Shown here in pieces: positions 12,340 to 24,015 of a stretch of DNA of 64,000 nucleotides. The position numbers and the translations under genes were made by a program. Under the pieces are notes generated by a model that was not told the origin of the DNA, searched no databases, and saw nothing but the letters and a program-made list of their open reading frames with translations. The DNA comes from Nemopilema nomurai (Eukaryota > Cnidaria > Scyphozoa > Rhizostomeae > Rhizostomatidae), in assembly GCA_003864495.1 (NCBI GenBank), contig ML133478.1:320498-384497 (forward strand), given 5' to 3'. The stretch's first letter is position 1. Every line of letters begins with the position of its first letter.

Positions 12340-13431
12340 CTATGATGGCATTTTCATACTGGCACATACTAAAATTTTGCAGAAACTGCAAATAGAGGAA
12401 GCAAGATCATTTATATATGCCCTAAGGTCACTGCCAAATCTAATCACAAAGAGTGCGTTAAAGAATTGGTTGAAACATGGTAGTAGAAAGATGTATTCAA
12501 GCACAGATGGTTGTAGCTGCTTCTCTGAATGTAGAAGCATGAAATGCAAGAAGGCGGCATTGGCTGGAATGTAGAAGACAGCAAACGAGGTAAGGATGCA
12601 AACGAGGGCCTTTCCAAATTCACTCTCCGGTCTTCTTGGTGCAGTTCCTCTCTCAGAAGGAACAGATCTGTCGATGTTTCCACATTTTGTTGCAATTGGA
12701 GCATTGCAGTGCTTATTTTCTGGTACCTCCAGTTGTTGTAACCATTCTTGATCTCTTGTGTGATCATCCAGAATGACACCTGACTGTTCTTCTTTCTTTA
12801 GGTTAGTAACAGCTGTGATATTTGGTCCAATGTCTTTCGATGTTATAGCTGCCAGTTGAGAAGAGCCCTGTTCTTCATGGTGAATTGATATCTCTTTAGG
12901 GCTTGCCTGTGAGTTTCCTGCGAAGACTCTTCTTTTTACGGTGATGTATGCCCAGAGGTAAGCAATAAAGAAGACAGGAAATCCAGCTATATAGAATGAC
13001 GTGCAAATCAATGGAGAACGCAAGTATGCAGCCAAAGAACAGACCGTGAGAATTACATTACAGCAGAGAACTGCAATGCTTTTTCGTCGTGTCATGAATG
13101 CAGTATAATTTGACAACATCCTCATATGAATGCATCGATCTATTGCTATAGTCGCAGTTAGAAAACCGGACGTTTGAAGAAAGAAGCTAAGAGCCATTTG
13201 ATAAATCGTCCTTTGGGCTGATTTGATCATCATTACTGAGTGAAGTATGAATCCAGTTGTCCCTACCATCAGATCCGACATACATAGCCAGAATATGAAC
13301 CAATACGACACAATGGTCAGTTTGTTGAGTTTCTTCAGCGAGTAAGCAAGTAAAGCGTTCACCAGCACATTCGCAATGTCTAACGGAATGGCGAGTGCGT
13401 AGTATGGCCAGTTGGGTCTTTCCAACTCCAT
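12340..13431 (-). CDS. Rhodopsin-like GPCR, cnidarian-type orphan (GPCR-2a)
   Basis: A single-exon receptor of 363 residues starting MELERPNWPYY. TM1 about 9-32, TM2 39-64 (SDLMVG), TM3 75-98, DRCIHMR 99-105, TM4 118-136, short second extracellular loop, TM5 141-165, third cytoplasmic loop 166-273, TM6 274-297 (FYIPA), TM7 311-333 (NQFFNALF instead of NPxxY). Residues 20-60 and the cytoplasmic loop are almost identical to GPCR-1, while TM3-TM5 and TM6-TM7 differ clearly. Compared with GPCR-2b there are about sixteen substitutions, mostly in the cytoplasmic loop (e.g. I181/R, W230/R, T225/S). The C-terminus also differs: this copy ends SFCKILVCASMKMPS, the other SFCKS, because of a 70-bp indel. 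Role: surface receptor with unknown ligand. Confidence 0.92.
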   Translation of the reverse strand: MELERPNWPYYALAIPLDIANVLVNALLAYSLKKLNKLTIVSYWFIFWLCMSDLMVGTTGFILHSVMMIKSAQRTIYQMALSFFLQTSGFLTATIAIDRCIHMRMLSNYTAFMTRRKSIAVLCCNVILTVCSLAAYLRSPLICTSFYIAGFPVFFIAYLWAYITVKRRVFAGNSQASPKEISIHHEEQGSSQLAAITSKDIGPNITAVTNLKKEEQSGVILDDHTRDQEWLQQLEVPENKHCNAPIATKCGNIDRSVPSERGTAPRRPESEFGKALVCILTSFAVFYIPANAAFLHFMLLHSEKQLQPSVLEYIFLLPCFNQFFNALFVIRFGSDLRAYINDLASSICSFCKILVCASMKMPS

Positions 13432-13929
13432 CGCATGCTATTGCTTCAATGTCAGCTGCCTTTCAGGCATCAAACACATGACCAGGTGCTTGGGCATTGA
13501 AGGAAAATGCAAGGTAGGAAGCGAAGCGACTGTTCCCAGGGCACTTCTCCTTCAACAAAACGGCGCTATTTTTCAAAGAACAACGCCGGTAAAATTGTTT
13601 GGAAATGACATCTTCAATTCTCGGTCAATCAACACACCCCTTTCAATTCGTTTTTATTTTCATTGACAACGTAATTTTTGTGTTCTATGTAATCGAAAGA
13701 TCTAGGAATGCTTTCAAAATTCAGTGATCTATTTACTTCGGATGATTAATTTTCAGTATTTCTGTGAGTAAAAACCGCATAGTAAACAATGATTTTGTAA
13801 ATATTCATGCATTACATCAGCAGCTAATATAAGTGTTTACAGACTGATTTTATCCGATCGTCCATACATTAATGCTATGCCAAATGGAAAGGCCTATTGT
13901 GAGCTGTTTGTTGGATGCTGGATGCTGGA

Positions 13930-13930
<1 letters not shown>
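13432..13930. other. 5' spacer of GPCR-2a
   Basis: No gene seen. The plus-strand frame starting at 13412 overlaps the receptor start and is its antisense shadow. The stretch presumably holds the promoter of GPCR-2a, but no TATA box is evident. Confidence 0.4.
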
Positions 13931-14028
<98 letters not shown>

Positions 14029-14050
14029 GTCTGTTCGTCTGTCGGTTTGT
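13931..14050. repeat. (CTGT)n microsatellite, copy A
   Basis: About 30 tetranucleotide units with a few substitutions, preceded by repeats of ggatgct. The corresponding array in copy B (25584) is about 32 bp shorter, and copy B has one extra ggatgct. The long frames through it (Cys-Leu-Ser-Val or Thr-Asp-Arg-Gln repeats) are by-products of the repeat. Confidence 0.95.
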
Positions 14051-14805
14051 ATGTCTCTAGCTCCTGCATTGACTACTGGCAATTGAGTGTGGCCGCTCAA
14101 AAGCTTCCATTTCTTGCCAAAAGCTGCCGACCTACCCGATGCTTCCCGATTTGGACTTTATGCCCAGAAGCTTCCATGGGTGGACTAATACAACAACACC
14201 CGCATCAAGCTCCCTTTTCTTACATAAAGCGTGCCGACTGGGGAGCGAAGATATGATGAGTATCTGAGGCTGCATGTACGAGTTTGATATTCGATATAAA
14301 AGCCAGCAGTGAAATAAGATCAAACGCCATTAGTACAGCTTCACGTAATGATATTAATGGTTGCTTTTAAAATACATCATCTATGTAAAGCTGAATAAAC
14401 AAATCTTTTCTATGACAGGCAATTTGTTTTTGCTGGCCTAGTTGCACGTTTTTCTTACATATAAAGGATTTTAGGAGGCTAGAAAAATAGATAATCGAGG
14501 TTTGTCCAAGGTTTATTGTGCATACAGATTACATAAAATGTGGTTCGCATGACTTCTATTACCTTATAATCTAGATTTTTCTTCTTGATTGACAGTAATA
14601 GCAATAAAGTATAATTATAATGAAAATCTAAGTAATAATTGTTGTGCATTAGGATCTTTCTTTGTCAGTGCTCGTCAGAAAAATGCTCGTGAAATCAGAA
14701 GATCAAACATAGAAGGAGGCAGTGCCTTGGTACCAAATTAACACCAAGATCCAGTTCCAGATCAAGATGGTTCCAGTTTGCGTCGGTTCCAATGCATCCG
14801 GAAAA
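14051..14805. other. Spacer between microsatellite and GPCR-3a remnant
   Basis: Nothing recognisable. The sequence matches 25672-26424 at about 99% by eye. Short frames here (e.g. 14132-14323 minus) are conserved only as much as their surroundings. Confidence 0.4.
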
Positions 14806-15200
14806 CTAGAAACAGGACAGGGTGCAGCGAAGTTCTTTCACATACCGTCTCATCTCAGTACTGAACACTGTGAATATTACAACATTGAATGATGAGTTGC
14901 ATTGGATGAGTAGGGCTACAATATGCGATACCTTTGCTGATTCCCCCTGGGGGAAGTAAACACGGCATAAGGCAGCGATGTTGGCTGGAAGGAAGCAGAG
15001 CGCAAACATAAACAAAGCGATAACCATTGCCTTCAAGAACTCTTTCTCTGGCCTCCTTTTTGTTATGAGGCGAGGCCGGGGAAGCTTCCTAGGGTCTTGG
15101 TTGTTCATTGTTTCTCTTGATTTGCATTCGTTTTCTTTCTGAGAACTATACTGGGGTATATTTGTTGCAATCTTGTCGTTGGGTTTCGGGTGCACGTGGG
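14806..15200 (-). pseudogene. GPCR-3a, 5'-truncated by satellite junction
   Basis: Only the last ~131 codons of GPCR-3 remain: the end of the third cytoplasmic loop from VHPKPND onward, TM6 with LCFLPAN, TM7 with NSSFNVVIF, and the C-terminal tail ending ELRCTLSCF. At 15200/15201 (..cacgtggg|ttagaaaaag) the sequence passes straight into satellite, so TM1-TM5 are missing. The open frame runs on into satellite and could start at a Met at 15297, which would give a 163-residue chimera with no receptor function. The few differences from the complete copy (K/N, SH/LP, I/V in the TM6-TM7 region) suggest a fairly recent truncation. Confidence 0.93.
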
Positions 15201-18200
15201 TTAGAAAAAGAAGGTCGGAATTTTCCATCAGTTTTGACCAATTTTGCAAGGCTATAGCCTTGGCGTTTTGCGTAAACGGGGCAACTTCGAAAACCACTCA
15301 TATCTTGCAAAATAGACGTCTAAGAGCTGAACCAAGCACACCTGTAGGTTGCCCTTGTTCTACTCTACAAGACGATGGTAGAAAAGAAGGTCGGAATTTT
15401 CCATCAGTTTTGACCAATTTTGCAAGGCTATAGCCTTGGCGTTTTGCGTAAAACGGGGCAACTTCGAAAACCACTCATATCTTGCAAATTAGTTGTCTAA
15501 GAGCTTAACCAAGCACACCTATATGTTGCCCTTGTTCTACTCTACAAGACGATGGTAGAAAAGAAGGTCGGAATTTTCCATCAGTTTTGACCAATTTTGC
15601 AAGGCCTAAAGGCTTACACGTTTTGCTTGTATACGGGGCAACTTCGAAAACCTCATATCTTTTGAAATAGACGTCTAAGAGCTGAACCAAGCACACCTGT
15701 AGGTTGCCCTTGTTCTACTCTACAAGACGATGGTAGAAAAGAAGGTCGGAATTTTCCATCAGTTTTGACCAATTTTGCAAGGCTATAGCCTTGCGTTTTG
15801 CGTAAAACGGGGCAACTTCGAAAACCACTCATATCTTGCAAAATAGACGTCTAAGAGCTGAACCAAGCACACCAATAGGTTGCCCTTGTTCTACTCTACA
15901 AGACGATGGTAGAAAAGAAGGTCGGAATTTTCCATCAGTTTTGACCAATTTTGCAAGGCTATAGCCTTGGCGTTTTGCGTAAAACGGGGCAACTTCGAAA
16001 ACCACTCATATCTTGCAAAATGTCTAAGAGCTGAACCAAGCACACCTGTAGGTTGCCCTTGTTCTACTCTACAAGACGATGGTAGAAAAGAAGGTCGGAA
16101 TTTTCCATCAGTTTTGACCAATTTTGCAAGGCTATAGCCTTGGCGTTTTGCGTAAAACGGGGCAACTTCGAAAACCACTCATATCTTGCAAAATTTTTGT
16201 CTAAGAGCCGAACCAAGCACACCTGTAGGTTGCCCTTGTTCTACTCTATAAGACGATGGTAGAAAAGAAGGTCGGAATTTTCCATCAGTTTTGACCAATT
16301 TTGCAAGGCTATAGCCTTGGCGTTTTGCGTAAAACGGGGCAACTTCGAAAACCACTCATATCTTGAAATAGACGTCTAAGAGCTGAACCAAGCACACTTA
16401 TAGGTTGCCCTTGTTCTACTCTACATGACGATGGTAGAAAAGAAGGTCGGAATTTTCCATCAGTTTTGACCAATTTTGCAAGGCTATAGCCTTGGCGTTT
16501 TGCGTAAAACGGGGCAACTTCGAAAACCACTCATATCTTGCAAAATAGTTGTCTAAGAGCTGAACCAAGCACACCTATAGGTTGCCCTGGTACTACTCTA
16601 CAAGACGATGGTAGAAAAGAAGGTGGGAATTTTCCATCAGTTTTGACCAATTTTGCAAGGTTATAGCCTTGGCGTTTTGCGTAAACGGGGCAACTTCGAA
16701 AACCACTCATATCTTGCAAAATAGACGTCTAAGAGCTGAACCAAGCACACCTGTAGGTTGCCCTTGTTCTACTCTAAGACGATGGTAGAAAAGAAGGTCG
16801 GAATTTTCCATCAGTTTTGACCAATTTTGCAAGGCTATAGCCTTGGCGTTTTGCGTAAAACGGGGCAACTTCGAAAACCACTCATATCTTGCAAAATAGC
16901 GTCTAAGAGCTGAACCAAGACACCTTAGGTTGCCCTTGTTCTACTCTACAAGACGATGGTAGAAAAGAAGGTCGGAATTTTCCATCAGTTTTGACCAATT
17001 TTGCAAGGCTATAGCCTTGGCGTTTTGCGTAAAACGGGGCAACTTCGAAAACCACTCATATCTTGCAAAATAACGTCTAAGAGCTGAACCAAGCACACTG
17101 TAGGTTGCCCTTGTTCTACTCTACAAGACGATGTAGAAAAGAAGGTCGGAATTTTCCATCAGTTTTGACCAATTTTGCAAGGCTATAGCCTTGGCGTTTT
17201 GCGTAAAACGGGGCAACTTCGAAAACCACTCATATCTTGCAAAATAGACGTCTAAGAGCTGAACCAAGCACACCTAGGTTGCCCTTGTTCTACTCTACAA
17301 GACGATGGTAGAAAAGAAGGTCGGAATTTTCCATCAGTTTTGACCAATTTTGCAAGGCTATAGCCTTGGCGTTTTGCGTAAAGGGCAACTTCGAAAACCA
17401 CTCATATCTTGCAAAATCGTCTAAAGAGCTGAACCAAGCACACTATAGGTTGCCCTTGTTCTACATTACAAGACGATGTAGAAAAGATGGTCGGAATTTT
17501 CCATCAGTTTTGACCAATTTTGCAAGGCTATAGCCTTGGCGTTTTGCGTAAAACGGGGCAACTTCGAAAACCACTCATATCTTTCGAAATAGACGACTAA
17601 GAGCTGAACCAAGCACACCTTAGGTTGCCCTTGTTCTACTCTACAAGACGATGGTAGAAAAGAAGGTCGGAATTTTCCATCAGTTTTGACCAATTTTGCA
17701 AGGCTATAGCCTTGGCGTTTTGCGTAAAACGGGGCAACTTCGAAAACCTCTCATATCTTTTAAAATAGACGTCTAAGAGCTGAACCAAGCACACCTGTAG
17801 GTTGCCCTTGTTCTACTCTACAAGACGATGGTAGAAAAGAAGGTCGGAATTTTCCATCAGTTTTGACCAATTTTGCAAGGCTATAGCCTTGGCGTTTTGC
17901 GTTAAACGGGGCAACTTCGAAAACCACTCATATCTTGCAAATAGACGTCTAAGAGCTGAACCAAGCACACTTATAGGTTGCCCTTGTTCTACTCTACAAG
18001 ACGATGGTAGAAAAGAAGGTCGGAATTTTCCATCAGTTTTGACCAATTTTGCAAGGCTATAGCCTTGGCGTTTTGCGTAAAACGGGGCAACTTCGAAAAC
18101 CACTCATATCTTGCAAATAGACGTCTAAGAGCTGAACCAAGCACACTTATAGGTTGCCCTTGTTCTACTCTACAAGACGATGGTAGAAAAGAAGGTCGGA

Positions 18201-19024
18201 ATTTTCCATCAGTTTTGACCAATTTTGCAAGGCTATAGCCTTGGCGTTTTGCGTAAAACGGGGCAACTTCGAAAACCTCTCATATCTTTTAAAATAGACG
18301 TCTAAGAGCTGAACCAAGCACACCTGTAGGTTGCCCTTGTTCTACTCTACAAGACGATGGTAGAAAAGAAGGTCGGAATTTTCCATCAGTTTTGACCAAT
18401 TTTGCAAGGCTATAGCCTTGGCATTTTGCGTAAAACGGGGCAACTTCGAAAACCACTCATATCTTGCAAATTAGTTGTCTAAGAGCTGAACCAAGCACAC
18501 CTGTAGGTTGCCCTTGTTCTACTCTACAAGACGATGGTAGAAAAGAAGGTCGGAATTTTCCATCAGTTTTGACCAATTTTGCAAGGCTATAGCCTTGGCG
18601 TTTTGCGTAAAACGGGGCAACTTCGAAAACCACTCATATCTTTCAAAATAGACGTCTAAGAGCTGAACCAAGCACACCTTAGGTGGCCCCTGTTCTACTC
18701 TACAAGACATGGTAGAAAAGAAGGTCGGAATTTTCCATCAGTTTTGACCAATTTTGCAAGGCTATAGCCTTGGCGTTTTGCGTAAAACGGGGCAACTTCG
18801 AAAACCACTCATATTTTGCAAAATAGTCGTCTAAGAGCTGAACCAAGCACACATGTTGGTTGCCCTTGTTCTACTCTATAAGACGATGATAGAAAAGAAG
18901 GTTGGAGTTTTCCATCAGTTTTGACCAATTTTGCAAGGCTATAGCCTTGGTGTTTTGCGTAAAACGGGGCAATTTCGAAAAACACTCATATCTGGCAAAA
19001 TATACTTTTAAGAGCTGAACAAGG
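15201..19024. repeat. Satellite array 2, ~175-bp unit (about 22 copies)
   Basis: Same unit, orientation and palindrome as array 1. The left edge is the breakpoint inside GPCR-3. The right edge passes into unique DNA through the same diverged unit as array 1 (ggttggag.., tatacttttaagagctgaac). The order of variant units near the right end matches that of array 1 (cctctcatatcttttaaaatag, then cttgcaaattagttg, then the terminal unit), with about two extra units inserted before the last. One unit near 15600 is unusually diverged (aaggcctaaaggcttacacg). Confidence 0.97.
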
Positions 19025-21428
19025 AAAATTTTGCCCATCCTGATTCCCTGAAAAACCATGTGTATAGCCTTACAAAAATCGTCATTTCAAAGTGGTTTTC
19101 AGATGTACAAGGAGCCTTGTTGTGAACACTTTTTACATATCCTGATTCCGTTAAATACCAAAGACAAAGCCTTTTAAAAATCGCCGTTTTTGGGTATAAT
19201 TTTCTTAAAAGATTCCTTTAGTAATGGTCTGGTAGTGAATGTTTGATGGGGAAAACATCCCTGAAGTGTTTTTTTTGTAGCATTAGGAGCCTTGTGTTGA
19301 AATAAATTTTTGCTTTTCGATGCAATTAAAAGCCAAGGCTATAGCTTTATCATAATTGCCTTAATTGGAGGAAACCGTTTTATCAAAGGTTTTAGTTTAA
19401 ACCATCTAGTAGTTAGTTGAAAAATGCGAAAACATGCGTGAATTGCTTTTTTGGAGGGAAGTGAATCCGTGATTTAAAAGATTTCTAACGCCACTGATTC
19501 CGTGAAACAGCAGTGATGCAGCCAAAATTCGCTATATTCCCTAGGAATCATTTTCCTTCAAGCTCTCTGCTTAATTATCCAAGAGATTAATTTTCAATAA
19601 TTAGAAAATGCCTTATTTGCTATATTTAGGGAAAAATATATTGTAAATGATTATCCTGATTCGAAATGATGATGAGATAAATGATTCTAACTTAGTCTTT
19701 GATATATGATGGCGGAAACATTCCCTAATTGTTTTGCAGATGAAGCGATAACCTGGTGGGTGAAAAGTTTCGAAGACTGTGTTTTCTTGTCTTGAGTTTG
19801 TTTTTTGGCTTAGAAAGCAAAATTTAGTTCTTTCCAATACGTATTTAGAATCGTGGATGAATGAACGCGAGTCAAGAATTGCCGTTAGAGGCCCAACAAC
19901 TTTGGCAGGCAATGTAGGTGAAGATTATCAAGAGCCTTCGTTTGATTATGGAAACTTTGATGGTCTAGCAAGCATGGCTAGTTATGGAAACTTTGATGGT
20001 CTAATATGTGGATGCTCTTGGCCCACATATTTTGCAACAATTAAAAGAAGCCTGAAGACAATTATCGTTTTGCGAGGCAGCAATCTTTCAGTTCTTTTTC
20101 TTGGAATATAGAGAACTCAGTTCGCGTCATTGTCACTGTAGAAGATAAAATGACGGGGGCAACTTGGCCAGCTGTCTGGATGAGGCCCAATTAGGTTCAA
20201 GTGGGATAAAAAGTCACTTACCATCTATCTTTTTGACCTTATTCTCATCTTTTCTCATTGCTTTACACTTTTAACATCCTGTTTTCCCGCTTTATTCCTT
20301 ACATACCTATTTCCTTGCTTTTACCATCCCCAATCAATAATTCGTTTAGCTTTTTTGATCATTTAGCCCCTCTTCTCTTTTTTGATCATTTCTATAGTTC
20401 TTCCGTGCCCAAATAAGTCATTTTTCCTTCCTTGCATGTTTCCCGCATGTATCTACACACTGTAATAATTCTTCCATGCCCATATTATTACACCTTCCAT
20501 AGGTGTCCATTTATGTATTTATGGGCTCAATTTGACTTTTGATTTACCGATGATGACTCCGGCATTAATTGAAATTTCCTATAGGAAATGATCTGGATTT
20601 GTCATCATATTAATGAACACTGTAATGTCGTCATTATAAATTAAACTAAAGGAAGTGTCTGTGTCTTTTATTGTCCTTATTGTCAATTTGATTAAAAAGT
20701 CCTTCTAGCTTTGATCCTTCTGGCCTCGTCAAAAGCATCACTTACAAAGCCCTTTTAATAAGGATTCGAATTTAAAGCCTTAGAACATTACTGATTGCCA
20801 TGAAATATCACGAAGAGCTCATATATTAGTGCTTGAATAAGATATTAATGTAGAGAATGGAAACATTTAGTGAATTTTTGCTACTCATTTGGAAAACTTG
20901 CACCGAAAATGATCCTCAATCTTTGAGTAGAATGTTTAAAAAGGATAAAGAACACACACGCTAGTCTACAAATATAATCTTAGCATGCAAGTTTATGAAG
21001 AATGCCATTAAATCACATTATCTGGTTCTGAAAAACATTTGCAGGTATTCTCATTTCTGTGATGTTTAGATGCAGAAAATGTTGCTGTGTTCCTCACTGG
21101 TGCTTTGGAACTTGAACATCAATTAATAATTGGCAACAAATAAGAATCTTTTTCCTGGGCACGGAGAAGAAGGGAATTCATCCAGAATGAAATACTACAA
21201 ACAGACCTAATTTTTGAACACTGATCATTGATCAGAAAGTAGCATTAGACCAATGGACAAATCAATTCCTTTATCTACCGAGGAAGCTTCATGAATCTTT
21301 TAGCGTTCAAAATAATTCACAAGCAATCTTCTAAATAGACGCGCAAAGATCTAATGAAACAAGAATATTGTTTAGACGAGGAACGCTAAGGATGATCTTT
21401 GAGCCAATGCATGTAGCTTATTTTAAAA
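19025..21428. other. Noncoding DNA between satellite 2 and GPCR-1b
   Basis: Duplicate of 7458-9846 with very few differences: a 10-bp insertion (gatgtacaag) near 19105, a small rearranged patch near 20550 (gatgactccgg for gacgacgat), and several single-base homopolymer indels. No gene recognised. Confidence 0.6.
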
Positions 21429-22502
21429 TCACAAACCACATCTACAAAAAATGAAATTCCATATTCTCCGGACAAGTGCTTTTATGAAGACCTTGAGGTC
21501 AGCGCTGAAGATAAACAAGATCAAAGCATTGAAAAGTGAGTTCCAATATGGTAAAGAATTAATGACATTCATAGCTGATGGCGGTAGTATAACCTTCTCT
21601 GGATGCAATTCGACATATAATCTGATGGCGATTGCTGGAATGTAGAAGGCAGTAAACGAAGCAAGAATGCAAATGATGGCCTTTCCAAATTCACTCTCCG
21701 GTCTTCTTGGCGCAGTTCCTCTCTCAGAAGGAACAGATCTGTCAATGTTCCCACATTTTGTTGCAATTGGAGCATTGCAGTGCTTATTTTTTGATACCTC
21801 TAGTTGTTGTAACCTTTCTTGATCTCTTGAGTGATCATCAAGAATGACACGTGACTGTTCTTCTTTCTTTACGTTAGTAACAGTTGTGATATTTGGTCCA
21901 ATGTCTTTCGATGTTATAGCTGCCAGTTGAGAAGAGCCCTGTTCTCCATGGTGAATTGATCTCTCTTTAGGGCTTGCCTGTGAGTTTCCTGTGATGACTC
22001 TTCTTTTTACGGTGATGTATGCCCAGAGGTAAGCAAAGATAATGATAGGAAGACAGGCTATATAAAGCGGTATGCATATCAGAGGACGATAAAGGTAGAA
22101 AGGAGTGAAGCAAGCCGAAAAGACTGCGTTGCCAAGAAGTACACAACTGCTCCTTCGCCGGGTCATGAATGTGGGATACTTGTTTAATAAGCGCATATGA
22201 AAGCATCGATCCACAGCAATAATTATGGTGAGAAAACCCGAGAATTGCACGAAAAAAACCATGACAAAATGCAATACGTAGACATTGAATGCGTCGAAAA
22301 GCGTCGAAATGTGAAGTATAAGTCCAGTTGTCCCTACCATCAGATCCGACATACATAGCCAGAATATGAACCAATACGACACAATGGTCAGCTTGTTGAG
22401 TTTCTTCAACGAGTAAGCAAGTAAAGCGTTCACCAGCACATTCGAGATGTCCAACAATATGGCGAGTGCAAAAAAGAGCTGGTCGTACCACTGGAAAGCC
22501 AT
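21429..22502 (-). CDS. Rhodopsin-like GPCR, cnidarian-type orphan (GPCR-1b)
   Basis: Duplicate of GPCR-1a. All 366 codons from the upstream Met at 22529 give an identical protein; the preferred start is again the second Met, at 22502 (357 aa), for alignment with GPCR-2. The features are the same: seven hydrophobic segments, DRCFHMR after TM3, FYIPA in TM6, NALILF in TM7, and a ~108-residue third cytoplasmic loop. The perfect match contrasts with roughly 2% divergence that begins just upstream of the start codon and points to recent homogenisation of this gene, or to very recent duplication of this part. Ligand unknown. Confidence 0.92.
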   Translation of the reverse strand: MAFQWYDQLFFALAILLDISNVLVNALLAYSLKKLNKLTIVSYWFIFWLCMSDLMVGTTGLILHISTLFDAFNVYVLHFVMVFFVQFSGFLTIIIAVDRCFHMRLLNKYPTFMTRRRSSCVLLGNAVFSACFTPFYLYRPLICIPLYIACLPIIIFAYLWAYITVKRRVITGNSQASPKERSIHHGEQGSSQLAAITSKDIGPNITTVTNVKKEEQSRVILDDHSRDQERLQQLEVSKNKHCNAPIATKCGNIDRSVPSERGTAPRRPESEFGKAIICILASFTAFYIPAIAIRLYVELHPEKVILPPSAMNVINSLPYWNSLFNALILFIFSADLKVFIKALVRRIWNFIFCRCGL

Positions 22503-22529
22503 TGTCTCTACTTTTGAGCCAATGAACAA

Positions 22530-22982
22530 ATACTTAAAACCTTATCATTGGACGATTTCCCTGGACGATGCCATTGCAATCGCCAAACGTTGTACCGGAA
22601 GCCATACAAGCGGAGAACGTCGACTTAGTAACACAAGCCCCGGTGCTTTGAGAGCAATCGACCAACAGGTGCTGACTGTTTAGCTTCTTAAACAATCAAT
22701 CTTATTGCCTCAAAAGCAACTCAAAAGCATTTATTGATTGTCAATATACTTGGCAAATCACAGTTTTTATCGCCAGTGCAACTGTTGTGCACTATATTAG
22801 GTCACCATTAATCAACCAAATCAGTTTCGTCTTAATTAATAAAAAAAGGAATTTCAGAGAAGAGGAAAGATGTTATTTGAATTTCTCAGTACCAAACACT
22901 AATACAACTACTAGACAAACCCAAAATACAAATGCGTCATTTAAAACAAGCAAGAATAAGCGCCTACTTGAAAGATCATTAG
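22530..22982. other. Spacer 5' of GPCR-1b
   Basis: Counterpart of 10948-11400, with scattered substitutions. No gene or clear promoter element seen. Confidence 0.4.
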
Positions 22983-23417
22983 CTACTTGCCTCTGTTAAC
23001 TCTGTCCACCTCCATAGTTGCCTCCAAAGCTATTCTTCATTTGCCTTGGCATACTTTGACAATCGTAGCAGAAACAGCTGACGTATGCCTGACTCAGCGT
23101 TTGGTATCTGGGAATGCAATGGAAATCATGCACCACCATCTCAGGACATTTCACTCTCCTCTTGCAACGAAAATAAACAAAGGTGGCACCTACTGGTTCA
23201 GTTTCTGTCTGGCTGTATACTACTTCCTTTTCGGTATAACTAGACTGTCCTTCCCTATTAGCGGTCTATTGAACATGGCGTCACCTGGTACTATTGGCAT
23301 GCTTTGCAAACAGATTCTCCGCACAATTCTCCTGTATCGAAGTCCAACAGTTGCAACATAAGGCCTAATGGAGTTGGTGAATAGATGTCCGATCCACGAC
23401 AGAGCAAAAGTGTTTTT
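22983..23417 (-). pseudogene. Disabled copy of the cysteine-rich frame
   Basis: Homologous to 11401-11841 but broken three times. The Ser-66 codon TCG is a TAG. A 1-bp loss lies downstream in the AACCAAGTAGG block. A 5-bp loss sits near the 3' end, turning the GGVWRV stretch into a short out-of-frame end. If the frame in copy A is a real exon, this copy cannot make the protein. If neither is coding, these are just neutral differences. Confidence 0.45.
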
Positions 23418-24015
23418 TCACATAGGCAGGAGGCTTGTTCTCTTCTTTTTCTTCTTAAGTCTTTATTTAGGTATATTTCTCATAAAGAATAGCGTGAAAT
23501 GAGAAATGCTCCAAAGTGAATTCTTATCCCAAGGAAAGTGCCTAAGACCTTGGTACTGAATGCTACTTCCAGAGCTGCACGTTCTATGAATGATATCCTT
23601 GAAAGTAGATTGTGAGGAAGAAGTGGATGCCAACGAGCTCTTTAAAGCAAAGGTATTATAAAACAAAATATCGAGAAAATGACAAAATCTGGAATATTTT
23701 TTCACGCCTTACGGGGGTAGTAAGAGAGTCGCCATAAAATAAAAAACTAAAAACAGAGTAAGGGACTTTTTTAGGTGTTTCGAGGTCATAAGACAAAGAT
23801 ATAGAATGCTCGTTTATACTAGTTACATTAACAAAGCTGAGAACACAAATGAATTGAGCGAGGAAAGGCTTGGGCCCAGAAGTAAATGGTCCGTACTGCA
23901 ATCATCGTGATATTACTATGATGGCATTTTCATATTGGCACATACTAAAATTTCGGAGGCAGAAGTTAAGGCTCAAAGGAAGAATCAAGCCAATGTCACG
24001 GTCCTGACACTGAGA
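23418..24015. other. Spacer between disabled frame and GPCR-2b
   Basis: Matches 11842-12339 plus about 70 bp absent from copy A. The extra segment lies between actaaaattt and gcagaaactgc and changes the end of GPCR-2. The two minus-strand open frames of copy A are also open here (23705-23463, 23901-23656). No product recognised. Confidence 0.4.

Larger units (their letters stand above)
7458..15200. repeat. Segmental duplication, copy A (unique part)
   Basis: This stretch recurs in the same orientation at 19025-26819, with an offset of 11567 to 11646 bp that steps at indels. It carries GPCR-1a, a cysteine-rich frame, GPCR-2a, a (CTGT)n array and the 3' end of GPCR-3a. Differences by eye are few from 7.5 to 10.95 kb, more frequent (roughly 2%) from 10.96 to 13.4 kb, and about 1% beyond. 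Larger differences are a 10-bp indel near 7540, a 70-bp indel near 12380 and a shorter (CTGT)n in copy B. Homology ends exactly at 15200, where copy B goes on into the rest of GPCR-3 and copy A switches to satellite. Confidence 0.97.

Noticed and set aside
13872..14256. Frames with Cys-Leu-Ser-Val or Thr-Asp-Arg-Gln repeats
   Set aside because: They are produced by the (CTGT)n microsatellite.
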